From assembly GCF_002252635.1 (NCBI RefSeq), contig NZ_NQKX01000012.1:1-48987 (forward strand): a DNA stretch of 48,987 nt. The letters are read 5' to 3'. The position numbers were made by a program, and so were the translations under genes. This document shows positions 8,773-18,869 of this stretch, one piece after another; position 1 is the first letter of the stretch, and each line of letters begins with the position of its first letter. Source of the DNA: Synechococcus sp. MW101C3. Its GTDB lineage: Bacteria; Cyanobacteriota; Cyanobacteriia; PCC-6307; Cyanobiaceae. The notes under the pieces were generated by a model. It worked only from the letters and a program-made list of their open reading frames with translations, searched no databases and was not told the origin of the DNA.

Positions 8773-10863
8773 TCAGGAGAGCGGGCGGAAGCCCACCACC
8801 TTCCACACCTCGCCCTCGCGGCCGAAGATGTAGAGGTTGCGAAAGTTGGTGGCAGGGGTGCGATCGACCACCTTGCCCTGGGCGTCGAGCGCCGTGTCGC
8901 TGTAGCGGATGTCCACGGCGGCGGCGATCCGGCGGGGGGTGCGGGTGTCGATGCGGAGGCCCTGGATCTCGGTCGTCACCTGCTCACGGCTCACGCCCCG
9001 GGCACGGTTGCGGCGTAGCTCGGCGGCCAGTTCGCGCACCAGCCTTTCCCGGGCCAGGTCTGCGGGCGGGATGGCGGGGGTTCGGCCATCGAGGGCTGCG
9101 GCTTTGGTCTGCAGCCAGGCTTCCAGCAGGGCGCGCAGCTGGCTTTCATCCGGCTCGGCGCTGGTGAGCGGCACTGGGCCAGCCGCCCGGGCTGGCTGGG
9201 GCTTGGCCGCGGGGGGGCTCTTGGCGGGGGTGTCTGCTGGCGGGGGGGAGGTGCTGGTGGCGCCCACTCCTGGTTTGGGCTGCTTGTCGGGGCTGGCGGG
9301 CGACAAGGGCCGCAGGGCCATCATTCCTGCCAGGCCAGCGGCGACGAAGGCGCTGACCAGAACGGCGGCCGCGGCCATGCGGCCCCAGCCGGGCAGAGCT
9401 TTCCAGCCGGCGGCGCCAAGGGGAGCGCGCCTGGGGCGGGGGGCGGCACTGGACCGCGCCGGGGTGGTTGTCGCTGTGCGGAAGGGGTCTGAGCTCTCGA
9501 GCGGCAGGCTGGCCGGGTCAGCGGCGGGCTCCAGTGGATCCGGCCAGCGCATCGGGTCTTCAGAAGAAGCTGCCGTGCCACGGGACGCCAGAGAGTCGAG
9601 GACCGGAGCTGTGGTGAGCGGAGCAGCAGACATGGCTTCCGCACCGGCATGGCTCCTGCCCTGCAGCTCCCGGTTCTGGCGCCGGTCGAGCTGCTCCACA
9701 TAGGCCTGCACGTCGCGATCGGCGAAGTAAGCCTCCAGATCAGGGTCGATTTCGATGTCGCGGTATCCGGCGAGAACATCGCGCCGCAGCCAGTCGCAGC
9801 AGTAGGCGCAGAGCTGAGCCAGCGGTTCGCTCCCATGCTCGGCCGCCCAGGCGCGCAGGGCGGGATCAGCGCCCTGGCTGAAGCAGGCCTCCGCCGTAGC
9901 CACCCGCCCCAGCAGCAGATGCTGGCAGGCCAGGAAGGGCTGCAGGCCCGGTTGACCGCTGGCCTCCAGCCGCAGCTGGGCGGCGGCGATGCGTTCTGGC
10001 TTGCGCTGGGCGAAGCCGGAGGCGGTGAGCGCCAGGCAGGCCAGGAATTCGGCGGTGGCGGAGCCGGGGGTGGTGGCGTTGCCGCTGGCCCAGCGGCTGA
10101 ACAGGTCGACCTGCTCCTGGACCGTCAGGTAGTGGCGGATCTGCTTGAAGAAGTCCTGGAAGTCTTTCCTGGGTAGGGCTGGATCTCCGTCGCCCTCCAG
10201 TCCGCCGCGCCGCTCCACCAGCATCTCCAGCAGGTTCAGACCTTCGGCGCGCTCGTCGGTGGCGCTCAGATCACGCCGCAGCAGATCGAGCACCCGAAAC
10301 GGCAGCAGATCGGCCAGGTCGTGTTCCATCTGCCGTTGCTGCTCCGGTTGGCGGCCCGTGCGCCGCATCAAGGTGATGCCCTCCTGAAGCAGCTGGGCCG
10401 CCCGCTCGAACTGACGGCGCCCCTGCAGCTCTCTGGCACCCATGCGGCAGGCTTCCCCCGCCAGCAGGGTGAGATCGGCCTCGCGGTGGCTGCCCAGTGC
10501 CGGCGCCTGCGGCGGTTGCAGGCAGCGACGGGCTGCATCGAAAGCATCGATGGCCAGCCCCGCTTCCCAGAGCAGCAGCAAGGCCCCCATCTCGCGGGAA
10601 GGCGGCACGTCCAGGCCCGGTGTCAGGGCGCCGTCCTCGGTGTCGAGCGCCATGAGCTCGGCTTCGTAGGCCTGGCGTCGCTCCGGATCGCTGAGCACAT
10701 CAGCGCTTTCGCGCAGCAGCACGGCACGGGCCTCCAGGGCTGCGGCGGTGAAACCCTGCTCCGGCGGCCGGTCGAGCCGCTGCTGCAAGGTGTGCAAGAC
10801 CGTCTGGGCATCAGTGGCCGGTCTCACCCCCAGAAGTTGGAAATGGTCGATCGGCAGTTCCAA
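8773..10863 (-). CDS. ftn2: ARC6/Ftn2/ZipN-type cell division protein
   Basis: About 696 residues in the layout of cyanobacterial Ftn2 (ZipN), the FtsZ-tethering division protein related to plastid ARC6. The N-terminus is the J-like domain ([19 protein letters not shown], then [16 protein letters not shown]) without a strict HPD. A long helical middle carries repeated Leu/Ala helices, such as [21 protein letters not shown] linker rich in Pro/Ser precedes a single membrane segment (about residues 515-535, [20 protein letters not shown]), a Pro/Lys/Ala-rich spacer and the C-terminal IMS domain, including [16 protein letters not shown] and [10 protein letters not shown]. The start is uncertain: TTG at 10863 gives the usual N-terminus and leaves room for the pdhA promoter, whereas longer frames would run into pdhA. 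Confidence 0.85.
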   Translation of the reverse strand: MELPIDHFQLLGVRPATDAQTVLHTLQQRLDRPPEQGFTAAALEARAVLLRESADVLSDPERRQAYEAELMALDTEDGALTPGLDVPPSREMGALLLLWEAGLAIDAFDAARRCLQPPQAPALGSHREADLTLLAGEACRMGARELQGRRQFERAAQLLQEGITLMRRTGRQPEQQRQMEHDLADLLPFRVLDLLRRDLSATDERAEGLNLLEMLVERRGGLEGDGDPALPRKDFQDFFKQIRHYLTVQEQVDLFSRWASGNATTPGSATAEFLACLALTASGFAQRKPERIAAAQLRLEASGQPGLQPFLACQHLLLGRVATAEACFSQGADPALRAWAAEHGSEPLAQLCAYCCDWLRRDVLAGYRDIEIDPDLEAYFADRDVQAYVEQLDRRQNRELQGRSHAGAEAMSAAPLTTAPVLDSLASRGTAASSEDPMRWPDPLEPAADPASLPLESSDPFRTATTTPARSSAAPRPRRAPLGAAGWKALPGWGRMAAAAVLVSAFVAAGLAGMMALRPLSPASPDKQPKPGVGATSTSPPPADTPAKSPPAAKPQPARAAGPVPLTSAEPDESQLRALLEAWLQTKAAALDGRTPAIPPADLARERLVRELAAELRRNRARGVSREQVTTEIQGLRIDTRTPRRIAAAVDIRYSDTALDAQGKVVDRTPATNFRNLYIFGREGEVWKVVGFRPLS

Positions 10864-10987
10864 CCCTGGCGACTCGCAATCCCGCGGCACGGGCTTGGCA
10901 GGGAGTGTAGGCAGAGGCAACCAATTTGACTCTGCAGGCGGAACAGACCCCGTACAGTCAGCGGTCAGAAGTTCCGCTGTCCCTGCC

Positions 10988-12070
10988 ATGACCCAGGAGA
11001 TCGCTGTCCCGGCCCCGCCGGCGGCCGAGCCTGTCAGCAGCCATTCGGAAAGGCTCGCATCCCTTTACACGGCTGGCCCCACATCGGTGAGCCGTGCCGA
11101 CGGTCTGGTCCTCTACCGGGACATGACCCTGGGTCGACGGTTCGAAGACAAGTGCGCGGAGATGTACTACCGCGGCAAGATGTTCGGCTTCGTGCACCTC
11201 TACAACGGCCAGGAGGCCGTGAGCACGGGCGTGATCAAGGCGATGCGTGCCCAGCACGACTGGTTCTGCAGCACCTATCGGGATCACGTTCATGCGCTCA
11301 GCTGCGGCGTGCCGGCCCGTGAGGTGATGAGTGAACTGTTCGGCAAGGCCACCGGCTGCAGCAAGGGCCGGGGTGGCTCCATGCACCTGTTCTCCAGGGA
11401 GCATCACCTGCTGGGCGGCTATGCCTTCATCGGCGAAGGCATCCCGGTGGCCCTGGGGGCGGCGTTCACCAGCCGCTACAAGCGCGACGCGCTTGGTGAT
11501 GCCAGCAGCGATGCGGTCACCGCCGCCTTCTTCGGCGATGGCACCTGCAACAACGGCCAGTTCTTCGAGTGCCTGAACATGGCGGCGCTCTGGAAGCTGC
11601 CGATCCTGTTCGTGGTGGAGAACAACAAGTGGGCGATCGGCATGGCCCACGACCGTGCCACCAGCGATCCGGAGATCTGGCGCAAAGCTGCCGCCTTCGG
11701 CATGGCTGGCGAGGAAGTCGACGGCATGGATGTGCTGGCGGTTCGCGCTGCGGCTCAGCGGGCGGTGGAGCGGGCCAGGGCGGGTGAAGGCCCCACCCTG
11801 CTGGAGTGCCTCACCTATCGCTTCCGCGGCCACTCCCTGGCCGACCCCGACGAGCTCCGCAGCGAGGCGGAGAAGGACTTCTGGGCGCAGCGCGATCCGA
11901 TCAAGGCCCTCGCCGCTCACCTCACGTCCCACGGCCTCGCCAGCGCCGATGAGCTGAAGGAGATCGAGAAGGAGATCGACGCGGAGGTGGCCGATGCGGT
12001 CAGCTTCGCCCTCGCGGCGCCCGAGCCCGATCCCGCCGAACTCACCCGCTACATCTGGGCTGAAGACTGA
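10988..12070 (+). CDS. pdhA: Pyruvate dehydrogenase E1 component, alpha subunit
   Basis: A 360-residue thiamine-diphosphate enzyme subunit that decarboxylates pyruvate in the PDH complex. Visible are the E1-alpha start ([20 protein letters not shown]), [31 protein letters not shown], the ThDP motif [20 protein letters not shown] (Gly-Asp-Gly...Asn), NNKWAIGM and the C-terminal [18 protein letters not shown] phosphorylation-loop equivalent. Length fits the family. The E1-beta gene is not adjacent, as is normal in cyanobacteria. Upstream a TTGACT at 10926 and TACAGT at 10953 look promoter-like, but the 21-base spacing is too long for a confident call. It converges with the deacetylase-family gene. 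Confidence 0.95.
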   Translation: MTQEIAVPAPPAAEPVSSHSERLASLYTAGPTSVSRADGLVLYRDMTLGRRFEDKCAEMYYRGKMFGFVHLYNGQEAVSTGVIKAMRAQHDWFCSTYRDHVHALSCGVPAREVMSELFGKATGCSKGRGGSMHLFSREHHLLGGYAFIGEGIPVALGAAFTSRYKRDALGDASSDAVTAAFFGDGTCNNGQFFECLNMAALWKLPILFVVENNKWAIGMAHDRATSDPEIWRKAAAFGMAGEEVDGMDVLAVRAAAQRAVERARAGEGPTLLECLTYRFRGHSLADPDELRSEAEKDFWAQRDPIKALAAHLTSHGLASADELKEIEKEIDAEVADAVSFALAAPEPDPAELTRYIWAED

Positions 12071-12124
12071 GGCGCTGAGGGCTCGCCAGCCCCAACACAG
12101 AGGTGCAGTGGCGGCCTGCTGGGC

Positions 12125-12973
12125 TCACAGCCCGTGCAGGCGGGCCTGCTCAGCAGCGGCGCGGAACACCAGCCCATGGCGCTCCACCAGCTCCGGCAGG
12201 CTGTCGTAGCCGCCGCCGATCACGCTGGCCACGGGGACCCCTCGCCTGAGGCAGGCGTCGAACACCAGGCGGTCGCGCTGCAGCAAGCCCTCGCTGCTGA
12301 GACAAAGCCTGCCCAGCCGATCGTCGCGGTGCGGGTCCACACCGGCGTTGTAGAGCACGAGATCCGGCCGGAGCCGCTCGAGCAGGACGGGCAGGTGCTC
12401 CCCCACCGTCTCCAGGTAGGCCTGATCCTCGAGGCCGTCAGCGAGTGGCAGATCCAGGTCGCTGGCTTGCTTGTGCAGGGGAAAGTTGCTGGCGCAGTGC
12501 ACCGAGAAGGTAAACACGCGTGGCTCTTCGGCGAACAGCGCCGCCGTGGCATCGCCTTGATGCACGTCCAGATCCACCACCAGCAGCTGACGCACCGCCC
12601 CTTCCGCCAGCAGCACCCGGGCAGCGACGGCGTAGTCGTTGAAGATGCAGAAGCCGCTGCCCTGGGTGGCGAAGGCGTGGTGGGTGCCGCCGGCCAGATG
12701 GCAGGCCACGCCATGGCGCAGGGCTAGCCGGGCGGTGAGCACGGTGCCTCCTACCGCCAACCAGGTGCGGCGCACCAGTGGTGCCGTGGCCGGCAGGCCG
12801 ATGCGCCGCTGCTGGGCCGCACTCAGCTGATTGCGGGCAAACGCCTGGTGATACGTGCGGGGATGCACCTGTTCGATCCAGCGACGCGGCGCTGGCAGCG
12901 GCTGGTGCAGCTGGCTGTCCCGGGCCAGATCCCGTGCGCGCAGCAGGTCGTGCAGCAGCCGGAATTTGGCCAT
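12125..12973 (-). CDS. Histone deacetylase family hydrolase
   Basis: A 282-residue member of the arginase/deacetylase fold family (HDAC, AcuC, acetylpolyamine amidohydrolases). The zinc-site motifs are all there: GGTHHAFATQGSGFCIFND (paired His and the charge relay), VVDLDVHQGDATA (Asp and His ligands), VLYNAGVDPHRDDRLG (second Asp) and VIGGGYD near the end. It likely removes an acetyl group from a lysine, polyamine or similar amide; the substrate cannot be read from sequence. Length is typical of short bacterial forms. It lies downstream of the sigma factor in the same direction and converges with pdhA across 54 bases. Confidence 0.88.
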   Translation of the reverse strand: MAKFRLLHDLLRARDLARDSQLHQPLPAPRRWIEQVHPRTYHQAFARNQLSAAQQRRIGLPATAPLVRRTWLAVGGTVLTARLALRHGVACHLAGGTHHAFATQGSGFCIFNDYAVAARVLLAEGAVRQLLVVDLDVHQGDATAALFAEEPRVFTFSVHCASNFPLHKQASDLDLPLADGLEDQAYLETVGEHLPVLLERLRPDLVLYNAGVDPHRDDRLGRLCLSSEGLLQRDRLVFDACLRRGVPVASVIGGGYDSLPELVERHGLVFRAAAEQARLHGL

Positions 12974-13049
12974 CGGAAAACGATGGCTGCTCGGCAGCGG
13001 CGCGGAGTAGGCCGGGTGGTAAACGAGGGGAGGCCGCAGGGGCTGGCCC

Positions 13050-13979
13050 TCAGAGGCGGCTGGGCAGCCGGTGGGTGAGGCTGCGCAGCTTGCGCAGCGC
13101 CTTCAGTTCCACCTGCCGCACCCGTTCACGGGAAACGTCGAGCTGACGGCCGATCTCGGCGAGGGTGTGGCGCTCGTCGCCATGCAGTCCGAACCGGAGT
13201 TCGAGCACCTGGCGCTCCTGTTCGGAGAGATGGCTAAGCCAGCGGTTGAGCTGTTCGTGGTGCATGCCACGCTCCACCACATCGAGCGGTTGCTCGTTGG
13301 CGGGATCGGCGATCAGATCCCCGAGGAAACTGCGGCCCTCTTCGCCGTTCACGGGCGCATCCAGGCTGGAGGTGGTGAGGGCCTGGCCCAGCAGGGCATC
13401 AAGCTCTTCGAGCGGCATCGCCATGGCCTCGGCGATTTCGCGGCGGCTGGGCATGGCGCCAAGCTTGTGGGCCAGATCTAGGCTCACGCGGCGGATGGCG
13501 GTGAGCCGTTCGCTGAGATGCACTGGCAGGCGGATCGTGCGCGACTGGCAGGCGATCGCGCGGGTCATGCTCTGGCGGATCCACCAGAAGGCATAGGTGG
13601 AGAACTTGTAGCCGCGGGTGGGATCGAACTTCTCCACCGCCCGCTCCAGACCGAGCGAGCCTTCCTGGATCAGATCGAGCAGCTCCAGCCCTTTGCCCTG
13701 ATATTTCTTGGCCACGCTGACCACGAGCCTCAGGTTGGCTTTCATCATCCGCTGCTTGGAGCGGCGACCGATCCGGATCAGCTGACGTTCCTGGTCGGTG
13801 GGATGGTCGGGCTCACCGGATTGGGTGAGCTGCATCATCGCCTGCACCTGATTGCCCAGTTCGATCTCTTCGGCAGGGGTGAGCAGAGGTTCTCGGCCAA
13901 TGGAGGTGAGATACCAGCTGATCGGATCCCCACCGCGGCTCCGACTGCTTTTTTCGCCCTGGAGGCTGGAGGCTGTCAT
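13050..13979 (-). CDS. Group 2 (non-essential) sigma-70 factor
   Basis: A 309-residue sigma factor of the cyanobacterial SigB/C/D/E type. Region 1.2 is DPISWYLTSIGREPLLTPAE. Region 2 carries LDLIQEGSLGLERAVEKFDP and the -10-reading helix YAFWWIRQSMTRAI. Region 3 has LPVHLSERLTAIRRV. Region 4 ends the protein with LSEQERQVLELRFGL, the helix-turn-helix TLAEIGRQLDVSRERVRQVE and KALRKLR. Region 1.1, present in the primary sigma SigA, is absent. These factors direct stress- or light-dependent transcription. Its own promoter must lie in the ~145 bases before 14124, which are AT-richer than the flanks. I did not assign a subgroup letter. Confidence 0.92.
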   Translation of the reverse strand: MTASSLQGEKSSRSRGGDPISWYLTSIGREPLLTPAEEIELGNQVQAMMQLTQSGEPDHPTDQERQLIRIGRRSKQRMMKANLRLVVSVAKKYQGKGLELLDLIQEGSLGLERAVEKFDPTRGYKFSTYAFWWIRQSMTRAIACQSRTIRLPVHLSERLTAIRRVSLDLAHKLGAMPSRREIAEAMAMPLEELDALLGQALTTSSLDAPVNGEEGRSFLGDLIADPANEQPLDVVERGMHHEQLNRWLSHLSEQERQVLELRFGLHGDERHTLAEIGRQLDVSRERVRQVELKALRKLRSLTHRLPSRL

Positions 13980-14123
13980 GGAGGAGCCTGTGCCCGCTGA
14001 TTGGCGTCACTATCCGCTCTGTTTTTTGAAAGGGGCTGTGATTTCAGCAACCTTTCAACTTTCTGCGTGCAAAAGGAAACATTGGCCGGTTTGATTGATC
14101 GATTCGTTCATTTGTCGCCTGAT

Positions 14124-15737
14124 TCAAGCGGCAGATCCCAAGGTGGCGGCCACTTCCTGGGGCGTGGTCTGCCCTGCCCCTCGCTGCCGGGCACAGGTCA
14201 GGCCCGCCTCGGCATGCTCCAGCACCGCCGCTGCCAACAGCACCCCGTCCCCGGCGGCGGCGCATGCGCCTCGCCCGGCGGCGTACCCCGCCAGCACATC
14301 CCCCAGGCCGGCCCGGGCGGCGGCGGTGGCCGCCTGGAGCACTTGCCAGCGCCGCCCATCGGCAGCGGCCACCACGGTGCGGGCCCCCTTGAGGGCCAGG
14401 CTCACACCGCACCGCTGTGCGGCGGTGGCGGCGGCCCGCAGCGGCGTTTCACCGGCCAGGTCGGGGAACAGCCGGGCGAACTCGCCCTGGTGGGGCGTGA
14501 GCCAGGTGGTTCCGGCCCGGCCCCGCAGCCACTCCTCTGGCGCACCGGCGGCGCCGGCCGCCAGGCGGTTGAGCCCGTCGGCGTCGAGCACCACCAGCCC
14601 GGGAAAGCGACCCAGCGCCTCCCAGCCCTTCTCCTCGCCGCCCGCCGTTGCAGCAGAGCCGTGCTCCATCCTCAGGCACGCTTCGCCACCAGCCCCGCTG
14701 TCGCCCCAGTGATCGCCTCCGATGCCGGGCCCCACCAGCACAGTGTCCAGCCGCTCCAGCAGCCCGGGATTCGCCAGACCCGCCAATGCCAGCCCGCCGC
14801 CGACCCGCTCCTCAAGTGCGGCGCTGATCACGACGTGGGGCTGCACCAGCCAGATCTGCTCCGCCAGGGCGCGGGGCAGGGCTGCCCGCAGGCTGCCGCA
14901 GCCGCTGGCACTGGCCCCCAGCAGGCTGAGCTGGCCTGCTCCGGGGTAGGCGGCGCTGCCGCTCACCACCAGCACGCGCCCTCGGGCGTACTTGCCGGCC
15001 GCCTGGGGCCGCTGGGGCCAGGGAGCGGTGGCCCGGTCGCTGCCGAGCAGTGCCAGTGGTTGATCGGCGGGCAGGTCCGCCAGCAGTGCCGCCGGCAGGC
15101 CGAGATCGAGGCGCTCCAGCTGGCCCACCCAGGCCAGGGCCGTGTCCTGCACCAGCCCCTGCTTGAGCAAGCCCAGGCAGTACGTGATGGCGGCGCAGGC
15201 GGCCACCGGGCCCAGGGGCCGGCCGCTGTCGGCGCAGAGGCCGGTGGGCACATCGATCGCCACCAGCCGACCGCCCATCAGCCGCTGGCGCTGCTCCAGC
15301 AAGGTGGCGATGCGGGGCTCCGGCGGCCGGTGCTGGCCGATGCCGAACAGGCCGTCGACCCACAGCTCGGTCGCCGCCGGATCGGGTGGCGCCGCGAGGC
15401 GTTCGATGCCCAGCCAGGCCGCATGGCGCAGATGGGCTTCGGTAAGGGGTTTGTGGCGCTCAAACGGGCTCCAGATCCGCACGGCGACACCGGCCAGGTA
15501 CAGCTCCCGTGCCACCACCAGCGCATCGCCGCCGTTGTGGCCCGGCCCTGCCAGCACGAGCACGCCATCCCGCAGCAGCTCGGGCCGCGCCAGCAGCGCC
15601 CGGCTGATCGCCAGGGCGGCTTTCTCCATCAACGCCTCCACCGGCAGCCCGCTGGCGAACAGGCGTTCCTCCAACGCCGCCATCGGCGCGGATTCCACCA
15701 GCAGGTGGGCGGCGTCACGGGCGGGCCAACAGCTCAT
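14124..15737 (-). CDS. nnrED: Bifunctional NAD(P)HX epimerase/dehydratase
   Basis: A 537-residue repair enzyme for damaged NAD(P)H hydrates. The N-terminal YjeF_N epimerase half (about 1-215) has [18 protein letters not shown] and [11 protein letters not shown], with [16 protein letters not shown] near 145. The C-terminal ADP-dependent dehydratase half (about 230-530) has [70 protein letters not shown] and the nucleotide-binding [13 protein letters not shown]. In this last motif the usual AGSGD is AGLGD. A Gly/Glu-rich insert of about 25 residues follows GPGIGGD. The gene is divergent from mnmA, with 47 bases between the starts. Confidence 0.93.
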   Translation of the reverse strand: MSCWPARDAAHLLVESAPMAALEERLFASGLPVEALMEKAALAISRALLARPELLRDGVLVLAGPGHNGGDALVVARELYLAGVAVRIWSPFERHKPLTEAHLRHAAWLGIERLAAPPDPAATELWVDGLFGIGQHRPPEPRIATLLEQRQRLMGGRLVAIDVPTGLCADSGRPLGPVAACAAITYCLGLLKQGLVQDTALAWVGQLERLDLGLPAALLADLPADQPLALLGSDRATAPWPQRPQAAGKYARGRVLVVSGSAAYPGAGQLSLLGASASGCGSLRAALPRALAEQIWLVQPHVVISAALEERVGGGLALAGLANPGLLERLDTVLVGPGIGGDHWGDSGAGGEACLRMEHGSAATAGGEEKGWEALGRFPGLVVLDADGLNRLAAGAAGAPEEWLRGRAGTTWLTPHQGEFARLFPDLAGETPLRAAATAAQRCGVSLALKGARTVVAAADGRRWQVLQAATAAARAGLGDVLAGYAAGRGACAAAGDGVLLAAAVLEHAEAGLTCARQRGAGQTTPQEVAATLGSAA

Positions 15738-15784
15738 GGCAGCACTCGAAGGGTGGGGCCCAACCGTGCTGGGCGCGTCGCTTC

Positions 15785-17056
15785 ATGATGGAGAGGCCCC
15801 GACGCTGCGCACTCGCGACGGCGGCACCGCTCCCCTTGGCCTTTCCTCCCCCCGCCACCTCCGGCGCCCCTGACGGGCCTTCTGCCACCGCAGCCGCTCT
15901 TGCTGCCACCCCTGCCGCCCCCGCCGCTGCTGTGATCGGCCGCCTGCGCGGCTGGCCCGGGGAACATCGGGTGGCCGTGGGGCTCTCCGGTGGTGTCGAC
16001 AGCTCCCTCACCGCGGCGCTGCTTGTGGAGGCCGGCTGGCAGGTGGAGGGGCTCACCCTCTGGTTGATGAGCGGCAAGGGAGCCTGCTGTGCCGAAGGGC
16101 TGGTGGACGCGGCCGGGATCTGCGAACAGCTGGCGATTCCGCATCACGTGGTGGATTCGCGCGCCCGCTTTGAGGAGCAGATCGTCGGGTTTCTGGTGGA
16201 GGGCTATGCCGCTGGGGTCACGCCCCTGCCCTGCTCCCGCTGCAACCGCGAGGTGAAGTTCTCGCCGATGCTGGAGTGGGCGGAGCGCGAACGCGGCATT
16301 GCCCGGATCGCCACCGGCCACTACGCCCGCCTGCGGCACGCTCCCGAACCGAGCGGCCGTACCCAGCTGCTGCGCGGCCTGGATGCGCGCAAGGATCAGA
16401 GCTACTTTCTCTACGACCTGCCCCAGCAGGTGCTCAGCCGGCTGGTGTTCCCGCTCGGGGAGCTCACCAAGGCGGACACGCGGCTGGAGGCGGAGCGGTA
16501 CGGGCTGCGCACGGCCAGGAAGCCTGAATCCCAGGACCTCTGCCTTGCCGATCACCATGGCTCGATGAAGGCGTTTCTGGATGCCTATCTGCCGCCGCGC
16601 CAAGGAGAGATTGTGCTGAGTGATGGGCGGGTGCTGGGCCAGCATGACGGCATCGAGCACTTCACCATCGGCCAGCGCAAAGGACTGGGGGTGGCCTGGA
16701 GCGAACCGCTGCATGTGGTGCGCCTCGATGCCGCCATGAACCGGGTGGTGGTGGCGCCGCGGGCTGAGGCCGGCCGGGGTGGCTGTGTGGTCGGGGCGAT
16801 CAACTGGGTGTCAATCGATCCGCCCCAGGCGCCGCTGGATCTGGAGGTGCAGGTGCGCTACCGCAGTGCTCCGGTGGCGGCCCGGCTCACTCCCCTGGCT
16901 GCCATCGCCGCCGACACGGCCGCCGGCCGGCCCAGCCGTGCCCGCCTGGAGTTCGCCGAGGAGCAGTTTTCGATCACCCCCGGACAGGCGGCGGTGTTCT
17001 ACGCCGGAGAGGTGCTGCTGGGCGGCGGCTTGATTGCCGCAGAAGATCACCAATAG
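15785..17056 (+). CDS. mnmA: tRNA-specific 2-thiouridylase MnmA
   Basis: A 423-residue enzyme that thiolates U34 of Lys, Glu and Gln tRNAs. The PP-loop is [17 protein letters not shown] (about residue 63). The first catalytic Cys lies in [14 protein letters not shown], the family's tRNA-binding [10 protein letters not shown] follows, and the second Cys is in [12 protein letters not shown]. The C-terminal beta-barrel includes [20 protein letters not shown] and [13 protein letters not shown]. The first ~55 residues are an Ala/Pro-rich extension of low complexity; a GTG at 15932 would remove it, so the true start is open between 15785 and 15932. It overlaps the stop of the small ferredoxin gene by 10 bases, tail to tail. 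Confidence 0.93.
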   Translation: MMERPRRCALATAAPLPLAFPPPATSGAPDGPSATAAALAATPAAPAAAVIGRLRGWPGEHRVAVGLSGGVDSSLTAALLVEAGWQVEGLTLWLMSGKGACCAEGLVDAAGICEQLAIPHHVVDSRARFEEQIVGFLVEGYAAGVTPLPCSRCNREVKFSPMLEWAERERGIARIATGHYARLRHAPEPSGRTQLLRGLDARKDQSYFLYDLPQQVLSRLVFPLGELTKADTRLEAERYGLRTARKPESQDLCLADHHGSMKAFLDAYLPPRQGEIVLSDGRVLGQHDGIEHFTIGQRKGLGVAWSEPLHVVRLDAAMNRVVVAPRAEAGRGGCVVGAINWVSIDPPQAPLDLEVQVRYRSAPVAARLTPLAAIAADTAAGRPSRARLEFAEEQFSITPGQAAVFYAGEVLLGGGLIAAEDHQ

Positions 17057-17310
17057 GGATCGACTGCCAGCTCCACCTGCAGGACGCCGTTGCCGCAGGC
17101 GTGAACGGTGGCGATGCAGGCCCTCAGCACCTCGCCGTTGACATCGATTTCGCAGGCCCCGCAGCTACCACCCAGACAGCCGGTAGGAATCACCACCCCG
17201 GCCGCGGCGGCTGCCTGCAGCCAATCACTGCCCACCGGTGCGCTGGTAGTGCTGCCATCTGGCCACTGAATCGCTACCACGGGCTCTGAATTCGGCGGGG
17301 CCTCAGGCAT
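17047..17310 (-). CDS. Small [2Fe-2S] ferredoxin-like protein
   Basis: An 87-residue protein with four Cys in the spacing C-x4-C-x2-C-x11-C ([19 protein letters not shown], then RACIATV). This spacing is the one seen in the N-terminal [2Fe-2S] domain of molybdenum hydroxylases and in some small cyanobacterial ferredoxins, and is shorter than the plant-type spacing. The front half shows the ferredoxin beta-grasp pattern ([20 protein letters not shown], then [13 protein letters not shown]). It probably carries one electron to an unknown partner; no molybdenum enzyme gene is nearby. The ATG at 17310 is chosen because upstream codons show no ferredoxin-like sequence. Confidence 0.85.
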   Translation of the reverse strand: MPEAPPNSEPVVAIQWPDGSTTSAPVGSDWLQAAAAAGVVIPTGCLGGSCGACEIDVNGEVLRACIATVHACGNGVLQVELAVDPYW

Positions 17311-17358
17311 GGCGTGGCGAGGGGGAGGAGGAGCAATCGGGACGTGGATTGCTACAGA

Positions 17359-17700
17359 GAGACTCAGGAACATCCGCCCCATTCACAGGAGGATGACCCT
17401 GTGATTGCAGGTAAGCACTGGGTTCACGGGCGGCAAGCCGCTTGGATTCGGAGACTACGAGCAGATCACGGCAAAGAAGCGCACCTAAGGCGAGACGTTT
17501 CTGGCCGACATGGAGCAGGTCGTGCCCTGGCAGGCGCTGATCCATCTGGTTGAGCCCCGCTACCCCAAGAGCGGCATGAAAGGAGGCCGCCGTTTGGCCT
17601 TCAGAAGACCCGGCTGCGGGGAATGACCAAGAACAGCTGCAAGGTGAACGTGTTCGCTGCTCAGCGATGCTGTTCTTGGCCCATCATCAGTTGTTGGATA
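17359..17700 (+). mobile_element. Degenerate, internally deleted IS5-family element, copy 1
   Basis: The reading frame of an IS5-family transposase N-terminus is recognisable: PLGFGDYEQ, then a frame ending in TAA near 17487, then TFLADMEQVVPWQALIHLVE and PRYPKSG. Sequence then jumps to a C-terminal piece, LRGMTKNSCKVNV, like the RG-AKN end of these transposases. The several hundred bases encoding the catalytic DDE core are missing. Bases 17381-17576 match 43318-43513 with only four differences. This copy lacks a further ~45 bases still present in copy 2, apparently lost between short GCC repeats. No clear terminal inverted repeat was found by eye, so ends are approximate. Confidence 0.8.
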
Positions 17701-18869
17701 GGACATGACCAGCGAAGGGTGTGCTCCTCTGGACGACAATGGAGAACCGAATCAAGCAGGGTAAATGGCCCCAAAGAGCTGGAATTAGACCGAACCTTGC
17801 TGAATCTGAACCGAGAAGGGCCAACGCGAACCTGCCAAGGGCACTTAGGTATCGCTTGCCACTTTTTGACCACAACTTCCCTGATATAGCTCCTTCCTTC
17901 TTGATACAGGCGAAGGAGCAGTATTTGAGTCAGCGGTGCAATTGTGGCGATTGCTACTTGCGTGAAGAGCTGTATCAACCTGGCTTTCAAGCCCGGAAAG
18001 CCCTAAGATTGGGCTTGCATCAAGTTCCATAGTTTACATCCGCAGACCATGACTTCAGGAAAACATGGTTCACATTCAAGCGCATCCTCTCTGCAATTTC
18101 CTTCATGTCTTTCACTCGTAGACGGCTTTTTTGCAAACTGCCAGCTCGTGTATCAACACAATCAGGACATTGGCGCCCCTGAAGAGGAGGTGATGGCTGT
18201 TCCGAGTGAGCTGTCGGCAGAATTCCAAAAACTATCACCTGCGGTCAGGAACTTAGGCAGGGCATTTGAGCTCGGTCTTTTTCATGACTGATGCCATGGT
18301 GGCTTCAGTTGGCTTGTTGGAAGCCTTGGGGCATTTCGATTCTATCTGAATTCCTTTCAAGTGCCTTTATCTCAACTCGGTTGCACTCGAATATGACTCG
18401 AATATGATCAGAAAGGCTCTCAATTGCAGTTCTGTCTGTCAATCCTAATGCCCAGTGCCAGTGCTGGACTTTCTCACACTTCTTCCGTTCATTCGATGCA
18501 TTTTTAGATGCCATCCGGTTGGCGGTGATCGTTCACGAAGAGCATGGTTTCATTGGGATCGCGAGGCTTGACTTCGACTCTGGCGCTCCCCAGCACTCGT
18601 TGAGTTGGATCGAGAATTCCGAGCAAGTTTCAGCACTGCGGCTCCGACCAGTGCTCTCCCGTAGGCATCATGATCCCGTGGGCACCTTGGGCAAGCGAGG
18701 AGAAACCACGCCAGCGGCACGCAAGGGTCAGGCTCTTGATCCCAGCTTTAGGACACAGCAGCGCCCATGCATGGCTTGAGCGACATACCCAGTGTTTGGC
18801 AGGGGCACCTGCCGCTCCCTCTCCGCCTGGGCAAAAGGGCAGATGCTGTGGTTGCCCTAGACGAGCGCA
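17701..18869. other. Gene desert of lower GC
   Basis: About 1.17 kb with no gene I can support. Overlapping open frames on opposite strands (for example 17661-17990 minus and 17721-18032 plus) compete, and none has a known motif or the local codon bias. Base composition is clearly less GC-rich than the flanking genes. A short leftward frame at 18305-18514 starts MASKNASNERKKCEKVQHW and could be a relic. Position next to an IS relic suggests an old insertion hotspot. Confidence 0.5.

Noticed and set aside
10926-10958. TTGACT/TACAGT as a pdhA promoter
   Set aside because: Spacer of 21 bases is outside the normal 16-18 range.
14001-15788. Plus-strand open frame of 595 codons
   Set aside because: It is the reverse-strand shadow of the NAD(P)HX repair gene, with Gln/His/Pro/Arg-rich composition and no motif.
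17661-18032. Two overlapping open frames of about 100 codons on opposite strands
   Set aside because: They exclude each other, have no motif and lack the local codon bias.
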